Source: Dillenia suffruticosa
Taxonomy: Eukaryota > Streptophyta > Magnoliopsida > Dilleniales > Dilleniaceae
Assembly: GCA_033439265.1 (NCBI GenBank)
Contig: JAVTVX010000017.1
Span: forward strand, 8,206,001-8,270,000
DNA: 64,000 bases
Reading direction: 5' to 3'
Shown: one piece after another, positions 10,360 to 24,000 of the stretch
Layout of the letters: each line of letters starts with the position of its first letter
How positions within the stretch are numbered: the stretch's first letter is position 1
Notes under the pieces: generated by a model
The model's database searches: none
Told to the model about the DNA's origin: nothing
What the model saw: the letters and a program-made list of their open reading frames with translations, nothing else
Translations under genes and position numbers: made by a program

Positions 10360-13144
10360 CTAATGGACATCTCCATTACCATTCTTGATTTCCTCGATCG
10401 TCTGCATATTGTCATCTGGTGATGATTCTTCAGAATCAACTCCATGAGATGATGATTTATTTGCTTGATCTTTGTCAGAGGTATCAGATTCTGAATCAAT
10501 GTTTGTAGGATCCAAACAAATCGAACTTGTTGGAGTTGGTTCTGGCACTGGCTCTTCACGAGGAGTATGTCCTGCACTCCAAAAGGAAGGCATCCTCTTA
10601 TCGTCTTCTCTCATCCTCTCCGCATACTTACTAATATCAAAACCCTCACTGTTGTTTCCGCCAAAGGCAGACTCGAGCTGATCCATGTCGAAAACCTCCT
10701 CCATTGTTTTCTTCCCATTGGGGTCATCTGAGTAAACAAACTTGACTTTGTTGGTGGTCTTTGGCTCTACAAATGGTTTCACTACCTGCAAGAAGACAAA
10801 AAAGTTACTTCTGCAGAGCAAAAGCTAGCCTTCTAGGCAGGCTTTATAGCCATGATGCATGAATGATATTTGTCCAGGGCAAACTTTATAGCCAAAAGCC
10901 ACTTTCCAACTACCAAGATGAGGATTCCACAACTGATGTTAGGCAAGTAAGAGTTAAAATCAGCAACAATAGTTTCAGCTGACAATTAACACAAAGCATA
11001 TCCTGATCATAATAAAGAGCAGGCTCTGATTTAGCTATAGCTTTTATTATATCAAGCTCCCAAAGCCTTACAAATGTCATTATCTGAAAGCAACATTTTT
11101 AGACAGTAGTTAATTCAAACACATGTTGCAGCTTCCCTGGTGTACAACAAACACATACAAAATCAAACATGGATGCGTGTGTGTGTATTGTGTGCGTAAC
11201 TGACAATAGAAACAAGTTTGATTGCAGGGATATTGTTTAAATATTTCGGGATTTATTGTAAGCTACAGTTCTCATGCAATATTAAATGGAAAAGAAATTG
11301 GAAAATCATCATACCGTCCAAAAAGGTTCAAAGAACTTGGGTGGGTTGTAGAGTATTGCCAGGCCCAGCCTTTCTGGATAATGGTCTTGCAAAATATGGG
11401 CAGTCTCCCGAGCCACCTTTACTGAAATATTTGACAAGTAGAAACCATGGAAATCAATGAGCCAGACCATCTGTTCCTGGTCTGGTGGCAGATTCAAAAC
11501 AGCATTCTCCAAGCAATACATCAGAAATTTAATCTGCCCCCTTGTTGATTTTGTGTTCTACAGTCAAAAAGAAAGAGGTCTAACCTTTGTCAAGTCTACC
11601 AGCAAATTTCTACTGCAAATGCAGTGTATACAAACCAAGCCTCTCCACAAATGCAACAAAATTACTGGACAAAATTGAATGCTTTTAGCATTTATGCTCA
11701 GTCATAAGTAGCTCTCACTTGTCTGTGACTATTTGTTACCAACAAATACAGAATCCACATGAAACATTAACGAAAATCATTGACTTAACAGGTTATGGGA
11801 GGTCTGAGAAGTATTTTGAAATCTGACCCTTATTCAAAACTCCATTCATTCCTCTCCCTTGGTCCAGCTTTGTCCCTGATCAACAATACAGAGCTATCCA
11901 AGGGAATGAGCTCTTTTTTCTTTCTTCGTTTTTTTTTTTTTCCTTTTTTTTGGGGCGGGGGGGTGGGGGGAAGGGATATTGGGGAGATTACACTGCGAGT
12001 GTCCTCAGATAAACACTTTAGCATGCACAAATCATTTCAGCTGTCCATTGTCAGTGCCAAGAACTTTATAGAGAGCTTATGTGAAACTCAAAATGGAAGT
12101 AGATCCACTTGAGTGATGGTCTTTTATTTTGGTTGGCAGATATGCTTGATGAGACATATGGACATAGAAGTCCAAATGTAAGCAAAACATATGCATGGAG
12201 ATAATGATCAAGTGTTAAAGTTAACCTGGCAACTGGGTCTCATGACAAGCACTGTCCTTCCCTGCTTGTCAACATAATTGGATCTGTAGATTTTTCCAGT
12301 CTGAGCTTCATGAGCAATATCTTCCTACATCAAAATAAGAAAATATATCTTAAGAAACATCATTATGCGTCAGAACATTAGCTGGTCAACAAAATTTCTA
12401 GAATTAATAGGTTTGCATCCTCTCTAGTCCATGAGATGATCTAGTACAAGAAAATATCAGTTGAATTGCAGATTAGTCATATATATGCTATACCATGATC
12501 CTCATATGGTTCAGTTACAAACACTTCCAACTTCCAACCCTGGTTTTTCTTGAAATATACTAGATGCATATGCCATTGCCGAAGAATGATATAACAAAAT
12601 TATATAAAACAGATCATTACTGGGACTCATATGGTTACGGATAGATAATGAAAACATTTTATCAGTTTAAAGAAGGGCATAAAGGCAGATTAAAAGAAGC
12701 AAATACCTTCCAATTCTGCATGAAAGATATGGAAATACAAAGCAGATAAAAATAATAGCATACCCAGCGAATTTCATCAGGCTTGTATTCTTTTCTCCAT
12801 TTCAAAGTTTCTTTCAGCATTTTAGTTGCCTTCTTGACATTCCAATTTCGTGCAACTAAATGCCGAGCGATAGCTGTGTCGGAACAGTAAATGGACACTT
12901 TACCTGACAATGGCCCTACCAACTTTCTCACCTCATTAATCTGCGAAAGCAAGAAGCACAAGGGACTTCAAATCTAGTTCATCCATCCTGGAGTAGAATT
13001 TGCATACTCCCAACACTCAACATTAGTAAGAAAGCATAAACATATTATTATACAAGCAAAATCAACTAGACATACCTTTGCCTGCTTCTCTGCGGAAGAT
13101 TCCTCATAGCCATTTGCAGATGATTTCTGAACTGCCACACTCAT
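10360..13144 (-). CDS. Sec14-like CRAL-TRIO domain phosphatidylinositol-transfer family protein
   Basis: Five coding exons on the minus strand: 13144-13076, 12940-12764, 12324-12226, 11557-11315 and 10785-10360. All are GT-AG, and the joined frame is 337 aa. The CRAL-TRIO N-terminal helical part spans about residues 24-82 (ARHLVARNWNVKKATKML, LKWRKEYKPDEIRW). The lipid-binding CRAL-TRIO domain spans about 90-240, with GRTVLVMRP, MVWLIDFHGF, ILQDHYPERLG and NPPKFFEPFW. The tail (about 265-337) is rich in Pro, Ser, Asp and Glu and looks disordered. Family members bind and move phosphoinositides and other lipids between membranes; this single-domain form should be cytosolic. The chosen ATG is the first after an in-frame TAA in the leader exon. 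It converges with the mutase gene. Closest remembered relative: Arabidopsis At1g22180. Confidence 0.93.
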
Positions 13145-14930
13145 AGCTTTTGAACAAGCCCACCTATGAGAAAAAATGTGTAAATAACTTGATCATCATC
13201 ATCTACACCTTTGATATATGCATTTTCTTCTGCGATTGCAAATAAATAGAGCAAACTCATCCAAGCTTGATTTATTAACTTATTTAGATTGAAGCAACAC
13301 CAGAATTTGCATGCATTAGGACTTATTTATAAACCTCTAAAACCGATAAAGATGTACTTCTGAGAGCACATTTAACAAATGTATGATCTGTCCACATGTA
13401 TGGCTTCTGCAAATGTGAGGAGATGCTCCTTTTATTCAAATCTTCTATCCATGATAAAAATAACCTCAATTGCTTTATGCTTTTCTCCTATCCCATTATC
13501 AAGAAACTTTTCTGTCCTTACCTAGTCCAGCTTTTCAAGAATGCAAGATGCCTGTAAGCATTGGCTGCTTGGCGATTATTCAGAGGGAAAAAAAAAAAAG
13601 GAATCACAGAAACATTTGGAGACACCTTTGAAGTGACTCAACATATTCAAGCTATGTATGAGTAATGTTGGCATTGGCGGTTTGTCTGCAAATAAATATA
13701 GCACCACTGTGGACATATTCAGGCTAAGTAGTACTTCTGTCCACCTTATATCGTCTTTCCAAATAAACGTTCATGCCTCAAGTTGTCTAGAAAAGCCATT
13801 CAATTGAGATCTAAGCTCATCACCAAGTGGTACATGCATGACTTGAACACCATATAATCTATATAGTTCATTAGTTCCCCCTGGGCTTGATCACAAGCCA
13901 ATTGTATAATTTGTGTTTGTCAATTAAAAAGTTTTAAAGAGTGTTCGAAGCATATAAGAGGAGCAAATAAGAACTACCCATTATCCTCCCCCCCCCCAAA
14001 TGTCCCCAAATATAATTACTTTCCCCCCACCTCCTCAAAAAAAAAAAAAAAAAGAACCTATCATGTTTTGTTCCTTAGAACTGAAGGACCCAATTGAAAA
14101 CTTACAGTTGGTCCTTGTAAGTGAAACCTTGGGTCAATATGAGAATGCAACTCAAAATAAACATAAAACGTCTTTAATCCTCCCATGGCGCACACTTGAT
14201 CTGGTTTACATCTCTCTGTGTATCAAACTTCTCACTCCAACGAAAAAAAGTTCCTCTTAATTTTTGCTATGAAATATATAACACAAAATCCATAAATTCA
14301 ATATTTAGCAAACCTGATTTAACAAGAGGTCTACCCACTTCGAAATTTTGATTTTAAGTGGTCCGAAGTATTCAGAAGACCTAACAAGAGTACATAATAC
14401 AAGTACATCAATAACTGCACCAACCAAACTTCAATTGTGCCATATATAATGATTAACCAATAAATCTTAACCAATTATTAGTTAGACAATTACGTGAAGT
14501 AATTCCTGAAAATGCTCTTTTCAACAAATACGCTCACTTGAGCAGTCAAGAAGAAAATTGACAAACCAAAACTCAATCCAACACGAAAAAAAAAAAAAAA
14601 ATCTAGAAAACACATTGTGCATTAGCAAATTGGTCAATTCAATACCGATCATGTACAAGAATGAGACGGCGCAGATTAAGGAGATCAAGAGCAGGAATGC
14701 TAAGGAACATGGGTTACCTGACCGCTTCGTAGGAGCAGCGAGAGTTGGAGAAAGCTTCTTAACAGCAGCCCAAATGCATAGAGATCGGGTTAACTGCGAA
14801 AAGGGTGATATTCATACAATACAATAGTGATTTTAGGGGTTTGGTATTTAAGTGTCGACGAATCTGCTCATCGGATTGTCGGAGAAGCAGAGAAGAGAGA
14901 GAGAGGGAGGGAGGGAGAGGTGAGAAATTT
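13145..14930 (-). promoter_or_regulatory. 5' leader of the Sec14-like gene with a large leader intron
   Basis: The first coding exon begins at 13163 after acceptor ctcatag, giving 19 nt of leader. A good donor (cggtcag|gtaacc) lies at 14718 on the minus strand, so a leader exon of about 14718-14900 and a 1.55 kb leader intron are inferred. An in-frame TAA in that exon supports the downstream ATG. A GA-rich (plus-strand) microsatellite at 14891-14922 sits near the likely transcription start. Confidence 0.55.
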
Positions 14931-17119
14931 ATTTACAACGTGTTTGGATGGACGGATTCGGGAAGAAGACGAGTTCATGCGAGTGTTTTCTTTCGTTTGG
15001 GAGTTTTACGTGAACGGGGAAGAAAAGAAATAAAATAATATTTTATATTTAAAATCTTGACAAATTTTTTCCCAAAATAGGAAAAAAAAATGAGAGAAAA
15101 GAAAATTGTATTTATTCTATTTTTTTTAAAAAATATGATAGATAAATATTTAATTTTGAATAAATCCCGTATCTTTTCTTAAACACCCAAACAAAATAGA
15201 AGAAAATTTCATTATTTTCTTTCTGTTTTTTTTTTTTGTTGACTTTGCTTTTATCTTCTCTCTTAAACTACCAAACTAAGCGCCAGGGATTTTAAATAGA
15301 AAAATCAAAATTACAATAGTGATTCCCCCCCCCCCACCCCTTTTCTTTTGTGTATGGGGCCAAGTTGAGGCATTTAAAGATTTTGTTGTGTACACGAGAC
15401 CAAATCCAATTCCAACATACGGAGATTCAGGGCCTTTTCTTCTTTGTTTTTGTTATTCAAGTCTTTTGACGGAAAGACCCTTTTGATTGTTTATCTCAGC
15501 AAAAGTCCAAGGAGCATCAAGTTTTGGATATTCCATGGGGGAGTTAAGGGCACATTTGACATTTCGATTGACTTATATGTGATTACAATATTCAAAAATG
15601 GTTTCTTGGTGAGAGATCAGAGTGGTGAGGAAAATAATAGTCAATGATTTAGGTAAATTAATGTGGTAACAAATCCGTATTTTATAAATGTGGAATCAAA
15701 TTAAGGAGGGGTTGAACATAAATTGTAACGGTTAATAGAAAATTGTACATTACCATAAAACAGTTTATTATTGATTTGATATATTTTAAGAGGTGGTACA
15801 ATGATATGAATTGAAATATATATTTTCTATTTTTGATAACAGTGATAGGTTTGAGGGTCTGCTAAAATCCCGAATTATCATTACAGTTTTATTGGTAATT
15901 CCATAAATCCATAAAAACATTAAGGATAAAAGATTTGTTACAAAAGTAAACCCTATTCATTATGCATTCCTTACTCTCTTCTCTACGTGAATTTGCTGAC
16001 ATTTATTGTTTTTATTTCATGTAATTCACGTTGCTTAATTAATTCTCTCTCCCAATATTTACGCAGATTCTATCGCGAAAGTATATTATATAATTCCTTT
16101 TTCTAGTGACGATATTGCATGCTGTTGTGTTCATCTTGTTTTCGGCTACCCAACTCAGCTCCTTCCTGCCCTTCTCCCTTCAAAAGTTCTATAACACTAT
16201 ATTAAGAACAATGTTTTATATCATTAATTTAACTTCAAATTTCTGTCGTGCTTATACAATGTGAAAAAGGTTCCTATATTATTTTTTCAACATAAAATTT
16301 TTAAATTCTTCCGATAGATGATAGACAAGAAAAAAATAGTAAATTTTGAACAGTGACATGTAGATTTGTCTACATATGATTACAATTGGGTGTCAAAGTA
16401 ATTATCATTAGCATTGCATCTAAATCTCATTGGGAATATGCCCTTTAAACAGGGATTAGGATTTAATTGTTGATAATTGTATTAAAAAAAGAAATCTAGT
16501 GTATACCAAATAAAATTTTTTAATGCCCTGGAGTATAAATTTAATCTTGATTGTGATATATAAATTATCTAATCAAATAAGCCAAAATGAACTTGAGGCC
16601 ATGCTTATTACATGTTAATTTAAGGTCATAAATGATATATGCTAGCAATTTAAATATACCCTTTGGTACGTGTTTATATAAGTCTATAAGTGTCAATAAA
16701 TTATAATTCAATTAATATCGTCCCTCTTTCTCCTTATAAGAATCTTGAGATTGAGTCTATGTGTCTACCAAAATAATAAAAGTCTATAAGCGGATCCAAA
16801 TTCAATAGAAAACATATCATAGTTTATATGATCTCAAGGATGAAAAAGAATAATTTATAATAAATAGTAGGAAGGAATCACTTTTGTTGTACTCGATTTA
16901 AGCCTGAAGCTGTCAACTCAATATTTCATTTAAGCATGTGGCGGGTTTTGGGCAACATTTGAATATGCATTATGCCCCTTCATTCTTATTTTGACCTAAT
17001 ACGATAATTCCACCAACAAATGTGAAGGCTTGTTCTAACTTAATTTGGTGATAATCGACCCAAATATTTATTATTTCTCCATCCCAATAAAACTCGATGG
17101 TATTGGCAAAACCTCAATA
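14931..17119. other. AT-rich intergenic region
   Basis: No gene, RNA or complete transposon was recognised. Poly-T and poly-C runs occur (about 15227-15237, 15326-15337). The region between the Sec14-like promoter and the LINE remnant appears to be old, decayed sequence. Confidence 0.5.
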
Positions 17120-17120
17120 A

Positions 17121-18050
17121 TTATTCCCACGTTAAATTCTTCATGTGCTGGCCCAAATTTGTGCATACCGTGTGTAGGCCCTTGTACTCCACTCTTTGAA
17201 TGCGTTTTATGATTCTAACCCTAGATACCAACGGTTTGTCCAGTTCCATTTCTATGCATATTCTTGCATATTTTCCCCTTAAGGCATGGGCTGTATTCAT
17301 GTCAATCTTGATTGGCTTACTGATCACCCTTCAAATTTCAAATAGCACTTCATGCACTAAAAAGTTCAATTGGGAGTTGGGGGTAATCTAATCCATACGG
17401 CTGTGGACCTGATTTTGTAGGTTGTAGGGAAGAACCATGGCTTCCATTTCCTGATTGTCAGGTAATGCTCATGGATTAGCCATGGTCCTTGTGTTAGTAC
17501 TTTGAAATAGTCGTCTTGGGAAGTAAATTTTGCCTGGAAGTAGTTCTTATCTAAGTCCAACAATTCGAGACTTCCTTCTGAGTTTGAGGATTTATAATTG
17601 TTTTCATGGCTTACATAACTTTCTGAGTTCCTCATCAGATAGTTGGACCGTTGGGATTCTTCCTACCCCTTCTTCTTCCTCTGTCTCTTCTATCATTTGG
17701 TCCAACTCGAAGTCTGATTCCTCCTCATATTCCATGACTACACAAAATGTGGATTCCTTTCCCATCGGCATATCTTTAAAGGAGAGCTTTGGGTTCGCTT
17801 CCCACTACTATCTTCCACCTTTTCTTTCTTGTTGCTCCTCATCAGATGATCTTCTTCCTCTTGTGATATTGAAACCATGCTGGTTTTCCCATGCATGGTT
17901 CCTACATCTTTTTCTTTCCTCTCTCTCTGCGTCCTCTCTCTCACTTATGGTCCGGTGGTATATGGTTCCACTCTATATAATTTTTTTTCTTTCAAAAGGT
18001 GAATTGCCCGGCCTACCGTTTCCCTTGGCCTCTATATCTTGCCATTGCTA
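17121..18050 (-). pseudogene. LINE ORF1 remnant (DUF4283-type nucleic-acid-binding domain)
   Basis: On the minus strand, two frames together match the DUF4283 domain of plant L1-type LINE ORF1. From 17635 down, KFTSQDDYFKVLTQGPWLI, HYLTIRKWKPWF and RSTAVWIRLP are seen. After a frame break near 17366-17330, KIDMNTAHALRGKYARICIE and VEYKGLHTVC follow, the latter being the start of the zinc-knuckle region with its Cys pattern lost. Upstream (17640-18050) a Lys/Glu/Ser-rich N-terminal stretch is interrupted by stops. No endonuclease or RT follows at lower coordinates, so this is an isolated fragment. Confidence 0.75.
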
Positions 18051-19756
18051 AACTAGCAAAAACCCTTAAACCATGAGCGCGATTAGTTTAATACCAAGTC
18101 AAGTCTCCATAAGTATTTGCACTATGTGGATTTTAAAAAAAAAAAGGCCCCTTTCAAGTACACTCTATTGTACCTTTATCCTGCTCTTTAATCGGCTTTG
18201 AATTAAAACGTTCCACTTGACTAGACTTCTACATTTTTGTTCATAGTTACATGTGTTGTGCTTAGGTGGTCTTGCTGTCTTTTTGTCTCTGTATGTGTGC
18301 ATGTATGTAAAAATATTTGTGCATTCGGTAGACAAAATGGATTATGGGGTGAATGTTTGCAAGATCTCATGCCATCTTATGGATTTTTGGTGCCTAAATT
18401 AAGCAGATCGAGGCAAAAAGCCCTTTATTCTGGAAGCCTCATGCAGTTTGAAACGTCCCTCCCTAGCACTCTCATGGAGAGAGGGAAAGGTGTTGGGATT
18501 CTCTCCTACTTGGAGAGGCCAACAAAGGGACCCATTGTGAGTGGTCCAAAGGAAATTAAGAAAAGTTGAAAATTCAGGTTTCTATCATCCTCTTTTAGCG
18601 GACGTAAGAAAGAGAAAGATTGAAATCTCTCACGGTTTTTTTTTTTTTTTTTTAATTGAGATTCCTCTTCTCCACGAAAATCCAAGAGTGATAATTGATT
18701 TTTATCTTTTGTGCTTTGTTATAATATTGAGAAGAAAATTGTGTGGTTGTTTTTTTTGACGTGCAGATTTATTATTTGAGGTATTAGTTTTTGCAATAAT
18801 GAGAGATTAAAATCCCTCCTGCTACTTTTAAGTTTAAAGTTGAGATTTTGCTATCCGCTCTTATTCATGGGTGATGAAAATAATATTTGTCGAATGAAAT
18901 TTGTATCTTAAAAAATTTAATTTGATGACATATTTTAGAGTTTTAGAAAAAACATTATAATTTCATTATTTGTAGTATATGTTTTTGCAGACTAGGTCTT
19001 TTCATATAAAATTTAGTATTTTGATTTATAGTTTATTTATTTGGTTGATTATTATTTTATTATTACTCAAATTAAGAAAATAATGGATGTGATTTTTGCA
19101 CTAATAGTTTTCCTATCAAGACGAGAGGGAGAGAGGGAAATGAGGATAGAAGCTTAGAGAGACAGAGAGAGAGAGAGAGAGAGACAGAGAGAGAGAGAGT
19201 AAAAGAGAAAAATTGTTGCTCGGAGATTTAAGCTTTTTGATTGTATAAAAATTTGAAACTGGAATCATCAGATTGAGAGGGGGATTTGTACCACTATGTT
19301 GTTCCCTCGGGTACATTTCTAGACTTCTGTTAAACAATGAGATCCATTTCTTCCATCATGTAAGAGGGTTTATTTATTTATTTTTTTTGTACCGAGAGGG
19401 TTTATCTCTCTTGAGCTCTATCATCTATGTCCAGCCACCTCTCGTGCAATAACGATGTCATCATCTCCAAGTGAATAAGTTAGTGGTCACAATTCCCTCC
19501 CCAAATCTGATAATCCTATCTTCGAATACCAAAAAGAAAAAAAAAAATGTGACGTGTCACGCTGCTCACCCAAACCGTGCTAGGTACAGTGAGTGGGCTT
19601 AGGCTGAGATGGCCAACCTAGGTCCAGTGCTTGATGTTGGGCTTGTCAAGGCCCAACTTTGTTCCGTCAAAGATTGGGCTAAAATTTGCGGTCGTTGGGC
19701 GTAGCCATTCCAGGAAGTTGAGATTAAACATTCTCCTCCTACCATGAAGTTGAGTG
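18051..19756. other. intergenic region with a GA microsatellite
   Basis: No gene was recognised. A (GA)n tract lies at about 19155-19200 and T runs lie near 18635 and 19380. Open frames here have no family signature. Confidence 0.5.
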
Positions 19757-20000
19757 TTTTTTTTTTTTTTTTTTGCTTTATATCGTCTGGTATCTGAAAT
19801 TTTACTCTGACTAATCTATACTGACTATTACAGGTCCATATATTATGGAGGGTCTCTCAATAAATGTCTTTCCGTTCCCATAAAGAATCGAACTCCCCCA
19901 TAATTAAGGGGTAACAAATCTCTTATCATCTATACGAACATTTGTTGGTCCATGAAATTAAGTTTAAACCTATACCATACTACCAGACTGTGCCAACCCA
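19757..20000 (-). mobile_element. SINE-like element, minus strand
   Basis: Read on the minus strand, a body of about 225 bp ends in a long A tail (the T run at 19757-19774). A box-B-like gagttcgattc lies at about 19886-19897, and a box-A-like tggcacagtctgg at about 19983-19995, farther away than usual. The 3' half contains the gattagtcagagtaaaat module also seen in the SINE at 37.0 kb. Target-site duplications were not found, so the 5' end is approximate. Confidence 0.55.
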
Positions 20001-20892
20001 AATAAAAAAAAAAAATACTATATTGCCAGATTAACAATTCGAAATGCGGCGTATTCCATATCATCTGTGAATTTGTTTTGCATTTGTTATAACAATGCCC
20101 ATGTATGAAATCATTATATCATCTGTTAAATTCATTATGTTATACAATATTATTTATAATTATAGCAATGCTAGTTACTTTTTATCTTCTTTTTTTCTTC
20201 CTCATTAAAGACATGGGAGGAAAGCACTGATTTGATGTCATCACCGGGGCCACTTTCTTTTTTCATTTTTATTTTATTTCTTCTCTCAGCCTGTGCAATT
20301 ACATATTTATAATGGTGTTTATATCCATAGAAGGTAATGTATATTTATATCCATCTAAGATTAAAGACATCACATGAGTTTTGAGATTAGATTTAGTTAA
20401 AAGCATGTAAACCGAAAAAATTAATATCATAATGATAATTTTAGCTTTTTTTTAGTTAAAAAATTTTATGAATAAAATAAAATAGGATATAGAAACAAAT
20501 TAAAATAAATTGGAGTTTGTTAATTTTACAATATACTGAATATGTGTTACTAATAAATTTAAATATTTATCAATATTGTTATTTAACTTATTTTTAATTT
20601 AGATGCATAAATAAATTATATGATTTTCTATGTTAAAATTATATTTTTATACAAAAGTGGAATCAATATTATGATATTAATTTATGAATTGTTTAATTTT
20701 AGTTATGGTTAAGCTGAACCTTTTGAAACCGTCTTGAAATTGCCAGGTTAATCTGAGCGGTTTGGAAGTGTATTCGTACAACCCGTACCCGAATTTCGGA
20801 ACCCGTTTGCGGTCTCCGTTCCTTCTGTTTCGTTCGCCAGGAGGCAGAGAAAGAAAGAGAGAAGAAAAATAGAAGAAGGGGGCGGGTCAACA
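20001..20892. other. AT-rich intergenic region and upstream region of the metallophosphoesterase-like gene
   Basis: Very AT-rich from 20330 to 20700, then changing to a GC-richer leader from about 20740. No gene or transposon was recognised. Confidence 0.5.
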
Positions 20893-21051
20893 ATGGCGAA
20901 CAAAGAAGACCAATCAAGTCCTAACCCTAAATCTCAGAAACGTAGATCAAATGGTTTCAAGGAGAGCAGTAATGGCTTTAATGATGATCTGTGCTCTGCT
21001 TATATACGAAGATTGGGTTTCGACCCCATCCTGCAAAATAGTCCCGCATAG
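20893..21051 (+). other. upstream open reading frame overlapping the metallophosphoesterase-like start
   Basis: An ATG at 20893 opens a 52-codon frame (MANKEDQSSPNPKSQKRR...) that ends TAG at 21051. It overlaps the main start at 20951 in another frame. It could be a regulatory uORF, or the original N-terminus separated from the main frame by a small indel. Confidence 0.5.
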
Positions 21052-24000
21052 AGACGGAGACGGAGAAGAAAGGTATGAAGAAGATCCGGAGGACCTGAAG
21101 GTGATGATGGTCGCAGATCTGCTTCTCTTGGGCTCCGATGCAGCTTACTGGAGCTTCTACTTCAGACACCATTACTTGTCCAAATTCTTTAAGGTATTAT
21201 TCGTCTCGATTTTTTTTTTCAATTTTGATTTTGAGTTGTTATTTAGGGTAGCATAGAAGTGAAACCTCGTAAAATTCAATTCTATTGAGTATGAAACTTA
21301 ATGTCATGTTGTCTATCTGTAATTTGTAAGACAGCATGAAAAAAGAGCGAAATCGGATGAAAAAGGAGCTTTTGAGTCATATCGAGGACAAGATGGATTC
21401 TGATTTTTTTTTTTTTTTTTGGAACCATTTACTTGTACCACTATATATCACTGGTAGTTATTCGAGTTTCTTGGTTAGAAGACATGTGAAATAATTTGTT
21501 GTGTGTTTTTTGTTTTTATTTCTTGGAATGTTGAATTCAGTTATTCAATGTTCTCTTAGTTTTGGGTACCTCTAATCTTGGGAACCGTTCAAAGTTGCTA
21601 ATCGAATAACAAAGACATTTACAACTCTCGGTGGCAGTATCTATAGATGCCATTTAAAGAGGGCTGTCACTGAGAGTAAAATACATCAATCTTTCTATTA
21701 TATGTTTATTATGTTGCAGGAGGATAAAAGTAACAGAAGTTTTTGGAGCTCTATATGTGAGGCAATAACTCATGGATGATTTTATCTTGGAACTCTCTGA
21801 ATAATTTTGAGTTCCCTTTGGCTATGACACATTTTTCACCAAACCCCCATAATTCATCATACATGTCTCGTATGCCCCACAAAAATACAGATATACTAAC
21901 CATAGCACATACCATTTCCAATAGGCTTCTAGTAGGATATGTTGTTAAATTTGAACTCTAAGCTCAATTGGTAAGGTAATTTAGCTGCTAGATAGTAGAA
22001 ATGTATGGGGTCTGAGGTGTCTTGGACTCTATACTGTTATTGATATGGCCAAAATGTTTTGACTATGGCAGGGAACTCGTAAAATTTCAAACTTTAAAGA
22101 AATTTCCATCCTTTTCTGTTTATTCTTCTTGGAGGCTTCTTCCTCCAAGACTCAGCTCAAAAATCTGATTTTGATCTTGTGTACTTTTTTTTGTGTGTAT
22201 ATTTCCATCTTTGGCTATCAATATGCTGATGTGAAACAGAAAGCTTTTGTCACTATAAAGCCCGATATGCTTCTGGTTTTGGGAGATGTTTCAGCTAAAG
22301 GGGTGGAGTTGACGAAAAGTAAATGGTCATCCGTGTTTTTGCAGTTTCAAAGAATGATAGGTCCCTTTCTTGGTGTTCCTTTTCATGTTATTTTTGGTGA
22401 TAGGGATGTTGGAGAATGCAGTGGCCTAAATGCCAATGATATTAGTTGGTTAGCTAGCAAGTTCCCCGGATTGGATTCAACTGGTTGTAGTTCATTTGAG
22501 ATCAGCAATATCAGTTTTGTCTCCCTTAATGCTGTTGCATTGCTTTGTGGCAACAATGATTTGCGGTTTGGTGTTGAAAGTGTAATAGAAAGGGAAAGCA
22601 TTGAACTACACACAAATTCTGAAGGTGTGACAGCATCAGTGGATGATTCTGGCAGTTTTGCAGAGAGCTTACATGAAGTTGCACGGAGAAAAAATCCTAT
22701 GTCATCTGGATCTGGTCCAGTCCTTTTACTTCACTTTCCATTGCATCAATCAAAATATAATGATGGAGGACTTACTGCTTTACAAGGAAACTCTCATATG
22801 TCAATTGGGAGGCTGGAGGCTGCAAAAAGTAGGTAGGACCCCCTTTTTAACATGCTTAGAGAAACAATCGACATTATCTCCTGCTTTCTTTATGCTGATT
22901 GTTTTACATGCTTGATGCGACTTTGTATTTTCTGAATCTGAATTATGAATCACAGATGAAATCTTATGCACTTATTGTTGTTTTTATTGTCTAAATCATC
23001 CGGCTACAGAGTCACAATGTTATCTAACACCCACAACAGGTCAGACTTGAATAGCAGACACAGACACAGAATTGCATTTCCAGTGTCTCTCGTACATAAC
23101 ATTTTAAGCAAATACAATGATTAGTCTAGCTTTTGAAATTGTGAATTCCTAAGACTCCACAAGGTGGGACCAACATTGGGTGGCTGTTGGTTATTATGAA
23201 TTAATGTTATGAGGACAAGTGGTGCTGTTTATTCTCTCCATCCGTTACATTTTTCTAACTTTATGTCAAGAAGGCAAACCCCATATATACAACTGGTAGA
23301 ATTTTGAAAATGATCCCCATTCATAAACTTCAAACAAAACTTACAGCTGTAAGCCTGGTAGTGTTTGTGAAAGCATGTTAAATTTTATCTTGTTAATGGT
23401 TAGAACTAGAACTTCAACCTTTTTAATTTTAATTATTTTGTTATGCCTTAGATTCTATCTCGTGTCATGAATTAAAGACTCATTTCTTTTGAATTCAATT
23501 TAATATGTAGTACATGTGTCATAAACATGCTCTAAGGTTTTTGAACGAGATCTGTTTAATCTTGTTAAATGACTCAATTCCAATGGATTTAGCTTTTGTA
23601 ACATCTTGTTAAATGAGGAGCAAGACTATTTAAATTTTACCTATGTCAATGGTCTGCCAGAACCAGAAGTTCTGTCTTTTTAATTTTAACTATTATGTTG
23701 GGTCTTAAATTCTATTACATTTTTCATATTATACCAGGGAACACGCTGGGAGTGGACCATATGAATTGAAACACACAATCCCTGCAAATGCTACTGAATA
23801 CATTTTCCAAGCTCTTAGGCCAAGGTGATTTCCACTTGGATTTTTTGGTTACTTATCTTGCCAATGTTAACTTTTTCCAAAACTTGAAAATGAAGTTGTT
23901 TTTATTACCTTACCCAAAGAATTTGAGATTATGTTAGTGGGGTTGGTTCCAGTTACATGGTTATTGTATTACAGTAAGATCTTTACATCCTTCATTTTGC

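Noticed and set aside
17530-18051. 173-codon plus-strand open frame rich in Ser and Leu
   Set aside because: It is the reverse of the Lys/Glu/Ser-rich N-terminal part of the minus-strand LINE ORF1 remnant.
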